Part shown: in pieces, positions 53,569 to 60,490 of the stretch | Numbering within the stretch: the first letter of the stretch is position 1 | How the letters are laid out: each line of letters starts with the position of its first letter | NCBI RefSeq assembly: GCF_014207355.1 | Contig: NZ_JACHEF010000013.1 | Location: 1 to 60,490, forward strand | DNA from: Mesorhizobium sangaii | GTDB taxonomy: Bacteria; Pseudomonadota; Alphaproteobacteria; Rhizobiales; Rhizobiaceae | Reading direction: 5' to 3' | DNA length: 60,490 nucleotides | The notes under the pieces: generated by a model | The model's input: the letters and a program-made list of their open reading frames with translations, nothing else | Told to the model about the DNA's origin: nothing | Databases searched by the model: none | Made by a program: the position numbers and the translations under genes

Positions 53569-55566
53569 TCAACGGCCTCCGGCGTCATGGCTTGCAGACA
53601 GACGGACTGGCTCGGCCATCCAGTCGCGGTCGAACCAGCTGAGCTTGGGAATCTCTAGCCCCAGACTCCTTGCGATGGAGATGGCGAAATCAGGTACGAC
53701 CGGGTATGTCGCGACACAGAGTCCGACGAGCGCGAAGGTCACCGCGCGGGCCGCAGTCCGGGCAAGCGCCTCCTTCACCTTCGGCGCAGCCGGAACTTGC
53801 AGCACTGAACATGAATAGTGGTCAATTGCGTCGACGAACGCCTCGATTGCGCGTGTCAGCTGACGTACGTCCGGGTAATCCGCTTCGAATCGCGCCCGCA
53901 CTTCCGCGTTGAAGCGTCTGCAGTCCGCGAGGAACGCAATGTCGGTGGCTGACCACTGGCCAGGACACGGGAGCTCGTCTGTCGCGACCCGCCCGATGAC
54001 CTCGTTAGCCTTCGCGACCGATCTCGACAGCCGTCCGTCCCAGAAGTCCCGTTTCCAGCTCTCGTAGGCACCCATGGAGAAGTCCTCGACAGAACCGTCC
54101 GGACGACACCGACACAAGTAGAAGCGAAGCGGCTCGGCAGTTTCTTCCGCAGCGATGTCGTTCACCCAGATTGCGTGATTTCGTGATGTTGAGAACTTCT
54201 TCCCCTCAAGCGTGAGCATCTGGTTGACGAAAATCCGTCGGGGGAGCATCTCATGGAGATCGAGCGCCGAAAGTACCCCGGGAATAACCAACAGACGTCC
54301 GAAGGCGTTGTCCGCCCCGAAGAGAATGTCCAGCTCCGGCATCTCGTCCCGTGGGATTTGGTACCAGAAGGCGGGGCATCCGCTCTTTTCTCTTATCGTT
54401 TCTAAGGCGAGCAAGTGCCGAGGCACGTGTTCCATGGTGATGGTAAACCGCTGGCATTCAAATCCTGGGATTGGAATCCGAATTCCCTCCCGGTTTGGGT
54501 TTGAGATGCAGACTGCCGGAAGCCCCCGGGACAGCCAGGACTCGACATAGAGCTTGGCGTAAATGGGCAGGAAGTTCCGCGAGGCGAAGGATTCGAGTGC
54601 GTCATGCAATGGAGCGAGGTTCAGGAAAAGGCGCTTCAGGGGACGACGTTCCAGCGAGCGCCCGTCGAGATCGACCGGATCCTGGAGTTCGGCATCGAGG
54701 ACCAGCGCGCCGCAATCCTCGCATTCGTGACCGGAGGAATAGCCGCCGCAATATGGACATTTGCCGTGGACGAAGGCGTCCACCTTGAAGCGCCCACTTT
54801 GGACGTCATACGGGACCAAATGCTCTCTTTCAGCGATCAGGCCCTTGCTGCAAAGTCGCTTGAAGACCTCGAGAACGACCGCCTTGCCGCGGCGGTCAGG
54901 CTTTGTCCCAAGGAAAATATCCGAAACTGCATTGAGCCGATGCAGAGCCTCCTGGAAAGAAGCCGTGTTTTTCTCGGCCAGCTGGTAGTATTCCAGTCCA
55001 GCAGCGTCGGCCGCAATTGCAATGTGCTCAAGGTGACCGTGCGTGCCCTGCAGCACGAAAACCTCTCGGCCGCCGGTCTCGGCAATTCGGCGCAACACAT
55101 CCGCGTAGAGGAACGGTCCTGAAGCATGACCTATATGCATGTTCCCATTCGGGGTAAGCATTGCGGGCACCAGCAGCAGCGGTCTGCTCTTTCCTATCGC
55201 TTCGTTCGTGGAAGTCGCCTCTTCGAAGGCTGCGCGGCTGTGCCACCACACCGTCTGCATGACTGCACCGCTGTCCAAAGCCTCAATCCTGTGCCTGCTC
55301 AGCGGGTCCATCCTAATGCTCTCTCCGCCAAGCAGCAGGAACGTCTTTTCGTCTAGATGAATTCGAACGCCGCCAGAGATCACCGTCCAAAATTCGACTT
55401 CCGTATGGTTGTGACGGCAAGTGGTCGCGCCTGGACTGAGCTTCAATAGTCGGATGGAAACGTCGCCCCCTTCCGGGAAGGGATCATGCATGACGATGCC
55501 CCCTTCGATCGAGATGGGGACCGCGCGTGTTTCATTTTTGAGATCTATTACTTGCGAACACATCAT
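53569..55566 (-). CDS. Cupin/methionyl-tRNA-synthetase-like hydrazine synthetase
   Basis: 665 residues from ATG 55566, which overlaps the hydroxylase stop by four bases (ATGA). Residues 1-110 form a cupin: CRHNHTEVEFW gives His52, His54 and Glu58, and SRHRI gives His92, a metal site. Residues 120-665 resemble methionyl-tRNA synthetase: HIGH at 144-147, four Cys (270, 273, 282, 285) of a zinc knuckle, and KFSTS (457-461) in place of KMSKS. There is no anticodon-binding tail of the normal kind. In Streptomyces Spb40 (s56-p1 pathway) this fusion joins N6-hydroxylysine to glycine through an N-N bond, using ATP. The likely substrate here is the product of the neighbouring hydroxylase. Confidence 0.85.
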   Translation of the reverse strand: MMCSQVIDLKNETRAVPISIEGGIVMHDPFPEGGDVSIRLLKLSPGATTCRHNHTEVEFWTVISGGVRIHLDEKTFLLLGGESIRMDPLSRHRIEALDSGAVMQTVWWHSRAAFEEATSTNEAIGKSRPLLLVPAMLTPNGNMHIGHASGPFLYADVLRRIAETGGREVFVLQGTHGHLEHIAIAADAAGLEYYQLAEKNTASFQEALHRLNAVSDIFLGTKPDRRGKAVVLEVFKRLCSKGLIAEREHLVPYDVQSGRFKVDAFVHGKCPYCGGYSSGHECEDCGALVLDAELQDPVDLDGRSLERRPLKRLFLNLAPLHDALESFASRNFLPIYAKLYVESWLSRGLPAVCISNPNREGIRIPIPGFECQRFTITMEHVPRHLLALETIREKSGCPAFWYQIPRDEMPELDILFGADNAFGRLLVIPGVLSALDLHEMLPRRIFVNQMLTLEGKKFSTSRNHAIWVNDIAAEETAEPLRFYLCRCRPDGSVEDFSMGAYESWKRDFWDGRLSRSVAKANEVIGRVATDELPCPGQWSATDIAFLADCRRFNAEVRARFEADYPDVRQLTRAIEAFVDAIDHYSCSVLQVPAAPKVKEALARTAARAVTFALVGLCVATYPVVPDFAISIARSLGLEIPKLSWFDRDWMAEPVRLSASHDAGGR

Positions 55567-56921
55567 TTCGTTTCCACTCTCGAATTTCCGGTTGGCCATG
55601 CCGCTGGCAAGGTCTCGGGGCGACCTTGAGCAGGTTGAAGCACGTGCCCGTCTTGCAGCGCCTTCGCCACCACCGCAGCCCGTTCGGCCAGACCGCCGAG
55701 TGTGTGCTCCGTTGGGCCCCGAAGGCCAAAAGAGTGGTTCACCAAGAAAACGCGAGGTCTCGGACCGGTGAGACACGATTCTGGCATCTGATCGAGTCCC
55801 ACTTCGAAGGACTCGTCGACAACGACGTCGGCATCTTCCATTCGCGGTTGCAGCAGTTGGAAGAATGATAGATGGCGACGGTTTGAAAAGCCCGTCGCGC
55901 ATACCAGGAGTTCAATTTCAAGCGTCGTCGAGTCCGGCCTGCCTCCGATTCCGCGAAGGTCAAGACGAAGACCATTCTCGAGACGCTTTGCCGCCGTGAT
56001 TTTAGTATACGGGAACAGCCTGAACCTGTCGCGTCCGCACGCCTGGTCCTTGAATCGAAGATCGTAGATGCTTTTGAGGACGTCCTTGGTGACGGTGGAG
56101 AAGTTCGTGTTCCTCGTGTCGGAAAGAAACCTCTTGCGATCTTCGAGTGGCAACTCCGCGAACTTCAGCGAGTGTGGATAAGTGTAGAAATCATTTACGA
56201 ACGGGTTGTCATCCGTCTGTTCGAAGAGGTGGCGCCGACCAACGACGATAACTTCCGACACTTCCCGATGTTGGAGCAGGAATCTGACTATCTCGCCGGC
56301 GCTTTGCCCGGACCCGACGACCGCAACGCGAGCGTTAGCGTTGATCATTCCCTCGTTCGCATGGGATAGGAAGAAGTTTGAATGCACCACGCGGCCGGAG
56401 TCGACGGCCAGCTCTTCGGGGATGTATGGCTCATGCCCAAGGCTGACGACCACGTCGTCTGCCTCGATTTCTGAAACATCTCCGCTCGAGACATCCCTGG
56501 TCATGACGACAAGGGTTTGGGTTCCCGACGGCTTCTCGTGGAACCTGACCGCCACCGCCTCCTTGCCGAAAGAAATCTTGTTCGCAAAGAACCGGCTTAC
56601 CCAGACCAGATAGTCGGAAAACAGCTTCCTTGACGGATACAGATTGTTCGTATGGATGAAGTGATAGAGAAGCTCCTTGTCACGCAGGAACGAGAAAAAA
56701 GTGAATGGGCTTGCCGGATTCCTCAGGAACGCCAGGTCCTTGAACAACGACACTTGGAGCATCGAATCCTCGAAAGCGATGCCCGGGTGCCATTCTGCGC
56801 TGTCGCGGCGCTCAAGGACTTCCAGCGAATCCAGAACTGAGGATCCCCACTCCTTGAGGCAGGTCAGTAGTGCCAGGTTTGCTGGTCCGCTCCCCACGAG
56901 CAGTGTCTTTCGTCTTTGCAT
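55563..56921 (-). CDS. L-lysine/L-ornithine N-hydroxylase (flavin monooxygenase)
   Basis: 452 residues. FAD site GSGPANLALL at 10-19, then the substrate/flavin segment SLFKDLAFLRNPASPFTFFSFL, the NADPH site VVGSGQSAGE near 205, DDNPFVNDFY, and ATGF near the C-terminus. These are the marks of lysine N6- and ornithine N5-hydroxylases of siderophore and hydrazine pathways. No siderophore synthetase is present; the cupin-MetRS gene is directly downstream with an ATGA overlap, which argues for a hydrazine route and lysine as substrate. The start lies 110 bases inside the upstream gene but is fixed by the FAD motif ten residues later. Confidence 0.88.
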   Translation of the reverse strand: MQRRKTLLVGSGPANLALLTCLKEWGSSVLDSLEVLERRDSAEWHPGIAFEDSMLQVSLFKDLAFLRNPASPFTFFSFLRDKELLYHFIHTNNLYPSRKLFSDYLVWVSRFFANKISFGKEAVAVRFHEKPSGTQTLVVMTRDVSSGDVSEIEADDVVVSLGHEPYIPEELAVDSGRVVHSNFFLSHANEGMINANARVAVVGSGQSAGEIVRFLLQHREVSEVIVVGRRHLFEQTDDNPFVNDFYTYPHSLKFAELPLEDRKRFLSDTRNTNFSTVTKDVLKSIYDLRFKDQACGRDRFRLFPYTKITAAKRLENGLRLDLRGIGGRPDSTTLEIELLVCATGFSNRRHLSFFQLLQPRMEDADVVVDESFEVGLDQMPESCLTGPRPRVFLVNHSFGLRGPTEHTLGGLAERAAVVAKALQDGHVLQPAQGRPETLPAAWPTGNSRVETK

Positions 56922-58089
56922 GACCGGCTCCCAAAATCGTGCTTGTTTCCAACAGCCCGGTCGCGCGCTCGGCTAAGACAGCGATCCGGCTTCTCCTCAG
57001 TTGCTCGAGGGCCATCGCGGCGACATCGGCGAGCGCGGCTTTGCCGGGGTGTATGGGACCCCGCAACTGTTGACGCGTGACGCAATCCACGGCTGCGGCC
57101 ACCGGAACTGCGGTGGCGATAGCCATGCTTGAGATGCCTCGCTCCTGAAGCTCGGAGCGCAGGATGCACGTCCAGCGGCCAACCCGCCCTTGGCGATCGT
57201 CAATGGCGATGTCAAGGACGACCTGGTCGCCATCGTCATTTGGGCTCCGGCGACTTAAAAGCGCCTCCGTGACCTCCTTGACCTGCAGGCGCGCGCTCCC
57301 GATTTCGATCTCCTCGTCGGACAGCAGCCCGAGGCGATGCAACATCCGAACGCCATCCGCAAAGCCAGGCCACCGCACAGTCAATTGTCGAAGCGTTGGA
57401 ATGCTAGGATGAGCGCCTGCAGCCGTCGACGAAACCATTGCATCATCGTATGCTTCGAGAAGGCCGACACCATCCACGAACAGCTGAGATACGCTTTCGA
57501 ATCGATTTCGCGTTACGGCTTGGCCATCGATTCGAGCCAACGCGAGCCTCTGCTCTATGGGCAGCCGACGCCCAAAGGCGAGAGCATAGTTCAGCGGAGG
57601 TTCCGGAATTCTGGGAATCCCTCCGCAATGAGTTACTATGCTCTCTATGTCCTTTATTTCAGCCGCAACCAGCGAGACTAAAGATTCAACCAGTCCTGGT
57701 TCGAGACCCGCTCCCAAGACTACGGGCGGACCGTTAGGCGGTACCCGGAGAATGTCAGGATCCCCAGGGCTCGGCCTGCCGACGCAAATAATAGGGGTGT
57801 GTAGACCTGCCTCGTGCGTTTGGTGCAAAAGCTTGCCGACCAAAACTTGGGAATCTCTCCAAGACGTAGCCATGATCAGCGATCGGGCTTGAACCGAGAG
57901 AGCGGATGGACCCAACGACACGTCGAAGCGGACGTTTTCGAGATTGCCCAGAAGCCGTTGCGCCACGGCAAGCGCAGAATGGCTCCTGTCAATCACGACA
58001 ACGGACGAGTCCGGCTGGTCCGCAAGTTGCAGCGCCACTGCCCGACCGACCGGCCCGGCTCCGATGACGACGTGTGATCTCCCGTGCAT
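56812..58089 (-). CDS. Saccharopine-dehydrogenase-like oxidoreductase
   Basis: 425 residues. N-terminal NAD(P) site HVVIGAGPVGRAVALQL, then VVLGAGLEPGLVESLVSLVA, similar to the PGL(V) segment of saccharopine reductases and dehydrogenases, and RWPGF and GIPRIP motifs in the C-terminal half. Saccharopine enzymes break or form a secondary amine between lysine and a 2-oxo acid. The expected hydrazine intermediate, a lysine N6 joined to an amino acid nitrogen, has the same outline, so this enzyme may cleave it to free a hydrazino acid. The last 37 codons overlap the next gene. Confidence 0.75.
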   Translation of the reverse strand: MHGRSHVVIGAGPVGRAVALQLADQPDSSVVVIDRSHSALAVAQRLLGNLENVRFDVSLGPSALSVQARSLIMATSWRDSQVLVGKLLHQTHEAGLHTPIICVGRPSPGDPDILRVPPNGPPVVLGAGLEPGLVESLVSLVAAEIKDIESIVTHCGGIPRIPEPPLNYALAFGRRLPIEQRLALARIDGQAVTRNRFESVSQLFVDGVGLLEAYDDAMVSSTAAGAHPSIPTLRQLTVRWPGFADGVRMLHRLGLLSDEEIEIGSARLQVKEVTEALLSRRSPNDDGDQVVLDIAIDDRQGRVGRWTCILRSELQERGISSMAIATAVPVAAAVDCVTRQQLRGPIHPGKAALADVAAMALEQLRRSRIAVLAERATGLLETSTILGAGHAKTKDTARGERTSKPGTTDLPQGVGILSSGFAGSP

Positions 58090-58107
58090 AGTGCCCTGCT
58101 TCAGCCT

Positions 58108-59328
58108 TTAGGTCGGGGTCGGCTTGCGCCGGATCGTGCGATAGCCAAGGAGAGCGATAGCCGTTTGCAGTAGAGCCAAGCCGGCAATCAACAGCGTCAG
58201 CGTGTCATATCCCAGCTGGACTGAGACGAGCCCGGCGGCGATGGGGAAGAAATACAGGCCAAGAAAATAGGAAAGGCTGAAGATGATCTGCACCAAAGTC
58301 CGGGACTGCGGCGCAGTCACGCGGACGGCTTCTGCCTGCATCAGGGGATAGGATAGCCCATAAGTTATGCCGGTCGCCAGCGATGCCATTGCGTAAATGA
58401 CGGGGTGGCCCGGGGAGTAGTGAAAGCCGAGAAGCGAAACGACCATCCCGCCCAGGAGTAGCGGCAAGGTGCGGTCGGCCGCACTGCGGGTTACGCGCGG
58501 ACCAATTGCAAATCTGGAGCCGACTACTCCTATGGCCCAAAAGCCAAAGAATATTTCGTACGGAAGACCTGAATTATTCGCAAATAGAGCCTGAAAGTTT
58601 ATCAGACTAGTGTAAATGCTTGCGGACAACAGTACAAGAACAAAAAACAGAGCAGATTTGCTGAAGAGGAGATCGAAAAGGTCGCGCGCAATCGAGGCGT
58701 TATTCGGAATATCGGCTTCGCGGATGTTCGCCGCACGTTGCGCTGCCCACGATGACAACGCTGACCCTGCCGTCGCCGCGAGCATTGCCAGAATGAACAT
58801 ATCCAGCGTGCCCAAGCCGGCGTACCGGGTAAGGAGGCTGCTCAGCAGCGGTCCGCAGGTTAACCCTAAGGTGGAGAATGCAGAGTAGGCCATGAAGCTC
58901 GATGGCCGCTCTGCATCGCTTGAGAGGGCGGAAATGCATATCGAGCCCATAGTGAAGTGCAGCGCCCATCCGCCTGATTGCAGCATGTAGCTGAGGAAGT
59001 AGGGGAATGTCGCGCGCACCCCCGACAATTCGTTCAAGAGTATGGTCGCGCAGGCTGCTGCACAAAGAAGCCCGCCAATGGGTGCGAGCCTCCGCACACT
59101 AAACTGGCGTGTCAGCGTAGGACTGATCAAAACTACTAATATAGCGACCGCCATGCCTGCTGCTGAGATCGAACCGAAAAATATCTCGTCGCGCCCAACC
59201 GACAACAGGTAGACTGGAAACAGCGCAAAAACGCCCATCGCGAAGGAAATCAGAGATCGTTCAGCAATGAACATGCGCCTGTACCACAAAAGGCGCGTAT
59301 TAGTTATCGAGATGCTGCGAGCGTTCAT
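58108..59328 (-). CDS. MFS exporter of the hydrazine operon
   Basis: 406 residues with about twelve hydrophobic segments (e.g. SLISFAMGVFALFPVYLLS; AAGMAVAILVVLISP; ALFFVLVLLSASIYTSL; LLLGGMVVSLLGF) and an MFS-type split into two halves by a short polar loop near residue 200. It starts the operon: 18 bases separate it from the saccharopine-dehydrogenase-like gene. As first gene of a biosynthetic unit it probably exports the product or protects the host. The start 59328 has no clear ribosome-binding site; an ATG 18 codons later is possible. Confidence 0.85.
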   Translation of the reverse strand: MNARSISITNTRLLWYRRMFIAERSLISFAMGVFALFPVYLLSVGRDEIFFGSISAAGMAVAILVVLISPTLTRQFSVRRLAPIGGLLCAAACATILLNELSGVRATFPYFLSYMLQSGGWALHFTMGSICISALSSDAERPSSFMAYSAFSTLGLTCGPLLSSLLTRYAGLGTLDMFILAMLAATAGSALSSWAAQRAANIREADIPNNASIARDLFDLLFSKSALFFVLVLLSASIYTSLINFQALFANNSGLPYEIFFGFWAIGVVGSRFAIGPRVTRSAADRTLPLLLGGMVVSLLGFHYSPGHPVIYAMASLATGITYGLSYPLMQAEAVRVTAPQSRTLVQIIFSLSYFLGLYFFPIAAGLVSVQLGYDTLTLLIAGLALLQTAIALLGYRTIRRKPTPT

Positions 59329-59410
59329 TTTGTTATGCCATGAAATTGTACTTTGCGTCGGTTAGGACGAAGATAAATTATGTTTCCAAATATGATTCGC
59401 GTTTTTGGTG

Positions 59411-59428
59411 CGACCATTGTCATGGTCG
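59411..59428. promoter_or_regulatory. Palindromic operator candidate of the hydrazine operon
   Basis: CGACCAT, four bases (TGTC), ATGGTCG: a perfect 7-base inverted repeat 83 bases before the MFS start. The size suits a TetR- or LysR-type dimer, but no regulator gene is present in the window, so the operon could be governed from outside. Confidence 0.45.
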
Positions 59429-59597
59429 AAGGAATACGTTGCCTTAGATCGAGAGCCTGAAGCATTGCGGTCCTTCGCCTGTTCATGGTGGCTACCCGTG
59501 ACGTTATGGCCGGCAGCTGTTGCCCGCCCGGCAACGAAGGCTCTCAAGAGTCATGCCAGCTTGCTTGATTGAGCTGAAGAACGAACTTTGTGATTGC

Positions 59598-59642
59598 TTT
59601 TCAGTCGATTAGCTTGAAGCAAAGCAAGAGATCGACTGAAAA
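59598..59642. repeat. 12-base inverted repeat upstream of the operon
   Basis: TTTTCAGTCGAT (59598-59609) with its complement at 59631-59642, 21-base loop. A-run and T-run at the outer ends make it look like a bidirectional terminator, possibly insulating the operon from the transposon remnant. Confidence 0.55.
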
Positions 59643-59770
59643 TGGCCATATCGCGAACTCGACAAACCCGACAAAAGATGTCGGATGGCGTTGTTGAGAC
59701 TGCTCCGCTCTGACCTCGCCGGTGAGCCACGAACATCGTGCTGTGTCCAAATGGAGCCCGGAGTTGAGAG

Positions 59771-59846
59771 GGTTGTGTTGCAAAGTTTTTTCTGTGTCAT
59801 GAAGGTTGGTTGGGACAGGCCGCTGTCATGCCGCCAGTATGGCGAG
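59771..59846 (-). mobile_element. End fragment of the same IS6-family element, inverted
   Basis: 76 bases, starting with the GGTTGTGTTG end, nearly identical to the reverse complement of the right end at 53292-53367, with only a few differences. After GGCGA the similarity stops and Tn3 sequence begins. With the copy at 52561 it brackets the hydrazine operon. Confidence 0.75.
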
Positions 59847-59878
59847 CTAAACCGGCCCGACTGGCTGGCCGAAATGAA

Positions 59879-60490
59879 CTACACGCTCGCGGAGGCCATA
59901 GAACGCGTCGGTCCGGTATGGCTGACCTTGATTCCGAAAGCAGCGCGCGAGCTGGAATACGAAGACGAGCGCGCAGCGGGTAGCGCCCTTGCGAGCTGGC
60001 TTTCCTTCGGTGATGCTGACAGCTTCTTCAGGATCGTAGACGGCACCACGGATCGCGTCGTGATCGACGCCGCCAAATGGAGCAGATCATCCCAATGATC
60101 GAGAATCAGAGTTGCGTTGATCGGTGCCCCGATATGGTTCGACAGCGCCGGATATGTATCGCCTTTCTCGAAGGTGTGGAACTTCCGATCCTTGAGGTTG
60201 CGTAGCCGTGGCGCAAAGCGCTTGCCGATCAAGGCAAACAGTCCGAAGACATGGTCGCTTGCACCGCCTGTATCGGTGAAGTGTTCCTGAATGTCGAGGA
60301 TCGTGTCCTGATCGAACAGCCCATCAAGCACATAGGCCGCCTCGCTTTCGGTCGGGCTGATGGGCAGGATGCTGAAGTAACCATATTGATCTGACACAGA
60401 TGGCTGTAGAATTTCGATCCGGGTTCGCTGCCATAGTGCAAGTTGATGTCGCCGCGCTTTGCGGCTCGATCACTCGCGCGAAAGAACTGC
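59879..60490 (-). pseudogene. Tn3-family transposase fragment
   Basis: Entering from the right edge, one frame reads RAKRGDINLHYGSEPGSKFYSHL, then another SDQYGYFSILPIS ... AAYVLDGLFDQDTILDIQEHFTDTGGASDHVFGLFALIGKRFAPRLRNLKDRK. HYGSEPG, YVLDGL, EHFTDTGGxSDHVF and GKRFAPR are the C-terminal DDE half of Tn3 transposases. The frame break near 60396 and the cut by the IS6 end at 59846 show it is dead. The gene continues outside the window. Confidence 0.85.

Larger units (their letters stand above)
59329..59770. other. Upstream region of the hydrazine operon
   Basis: 442 bases without a supported gene. It carries the CGACCAT palindrome (59411-59428) and a 12-base inverted repeat (59598-59642). 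The stretch 59329-59410 is visibly richer in A and T than the genes and could hold the promoter, but no convincing -35/-10 pair or nod box was found. Confidence 0.5.

Noticed and set aside
55567..55902. A 112-residue N-terminal extension of the cupin-MetRS protein
   Set aside because: It overlaps the hydroxylase in another frame, is Arg/Ser-rich, and the ATGA overlap at 55563-55566 gives a natural start.
59329..59770. Nod box or sigma-54 promoter upstream of the hydrazine operon
   Set aside because: I looked for the nod-box core and TGGCAC-N5-TTGC on both strands and saw no acceptable match.
59685..60098. A plus-strand frame across the IS6 end and the Tn3 fragment
   Set aside because: It fuses two unrelated mobile-element pieces in antisense; no protein character.

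Overview
The window looks like an accessory replicon or symbiosis-island segment of an alphaproteobacterium in the Rhizobiales, most likely a Mesorhizobium-like rhizobium. The pointers are a SyrA/ExoX-like exopolysaccharide repressor, a CIRCE-controlled groESL pair of alphaproteobacterial type, decayed repC and pmtA genes, a MobC/relaxase pair with an RP4/VirD2-type nic site, and a long block of DUF-type genes typical of rhizobial plasmids and ICEs. The genus is an inference from gene content; nothing here fixes it.

Layout. 0.2-4.0 kb: decayed genes (LysE-type exporter, thermonuclease, excalibur protein), a DNA methyltransferase fused to an Mrr-like nuclease domain, and syrA. 4.1-8.4 kb: mobilisation and maintenance: relaxase, MobC, an oriT hairpin plus nic site, two near-identical palindromes, parA and a small partner gene. 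8.4-31.3 kb: a mostly leftward module of conserved accessory genes (DUF736, two DUF2493-like genes, a Toprim primase-like protein, a giant methyltransferase/strawberry-notch helicase, DUF1419, a ParB-like protein, DUF2958, DUF932 with a frameshift) and a rightward DUF1173 gene. A rightward DUF433/PIN-like toxin-antitoxin pair sits inside it. 31.3-38.3 kb: metK remnant, groES-groEL, a secreted UbiC-like protein, a cold-shock protein, and remnants of repC, pmtA and IS elements. 38.6-48.4 kb: a tight three-gene operon of a 1987-residue helicase-nuclease, an SbcD/Mre11-like phosphoesterase and an SbcC/Rad50-like ATPase. 48.4-51.0 kb: an AbiE-type pair with a broken toxin, then an RHH protein and a Fic toxin with its antitoxin. 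51.2-53.5 kb: IS debris. 53.6-59.3 kb: a four-gene leftward operon. 59.8 kb to the end: an inverted IS6 end fragment and a broken Tn3 transposase.

The most interesting system is the operon at 53.6-59.3 kb: MFS exporter, saccharopine-dehydrogenase-like enzyme, lysine/ornithine N-hydroxylase, and a cupin fused to a methionyl-tRNA-synthetase-like domain. The last two are the signature pair of hydrazine (N-N bond) synthesis in natural products: an N-hydroxylated diamine is joined to an amino acid. Here the saccharopine-dehydrogenase-like enzyme could replace the flavin oxidase that cleaves the intermediate in the known pathway, and the MFS protein could export the product. The genes are coupled by overlaps and flanked by IS6-family ends in opposite orientation, which suggests a transferable hydrazine-metabolite cassette.

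The second candidate is the helicase-nuclease/SbcD/SbcC operon, which sits beside abortive-infection and toxin modules and so looks like part of a defence island. Pseudogenes are common throughout (at least thirteen broken or truncated genes), as expected of a mobile-element graveyard.
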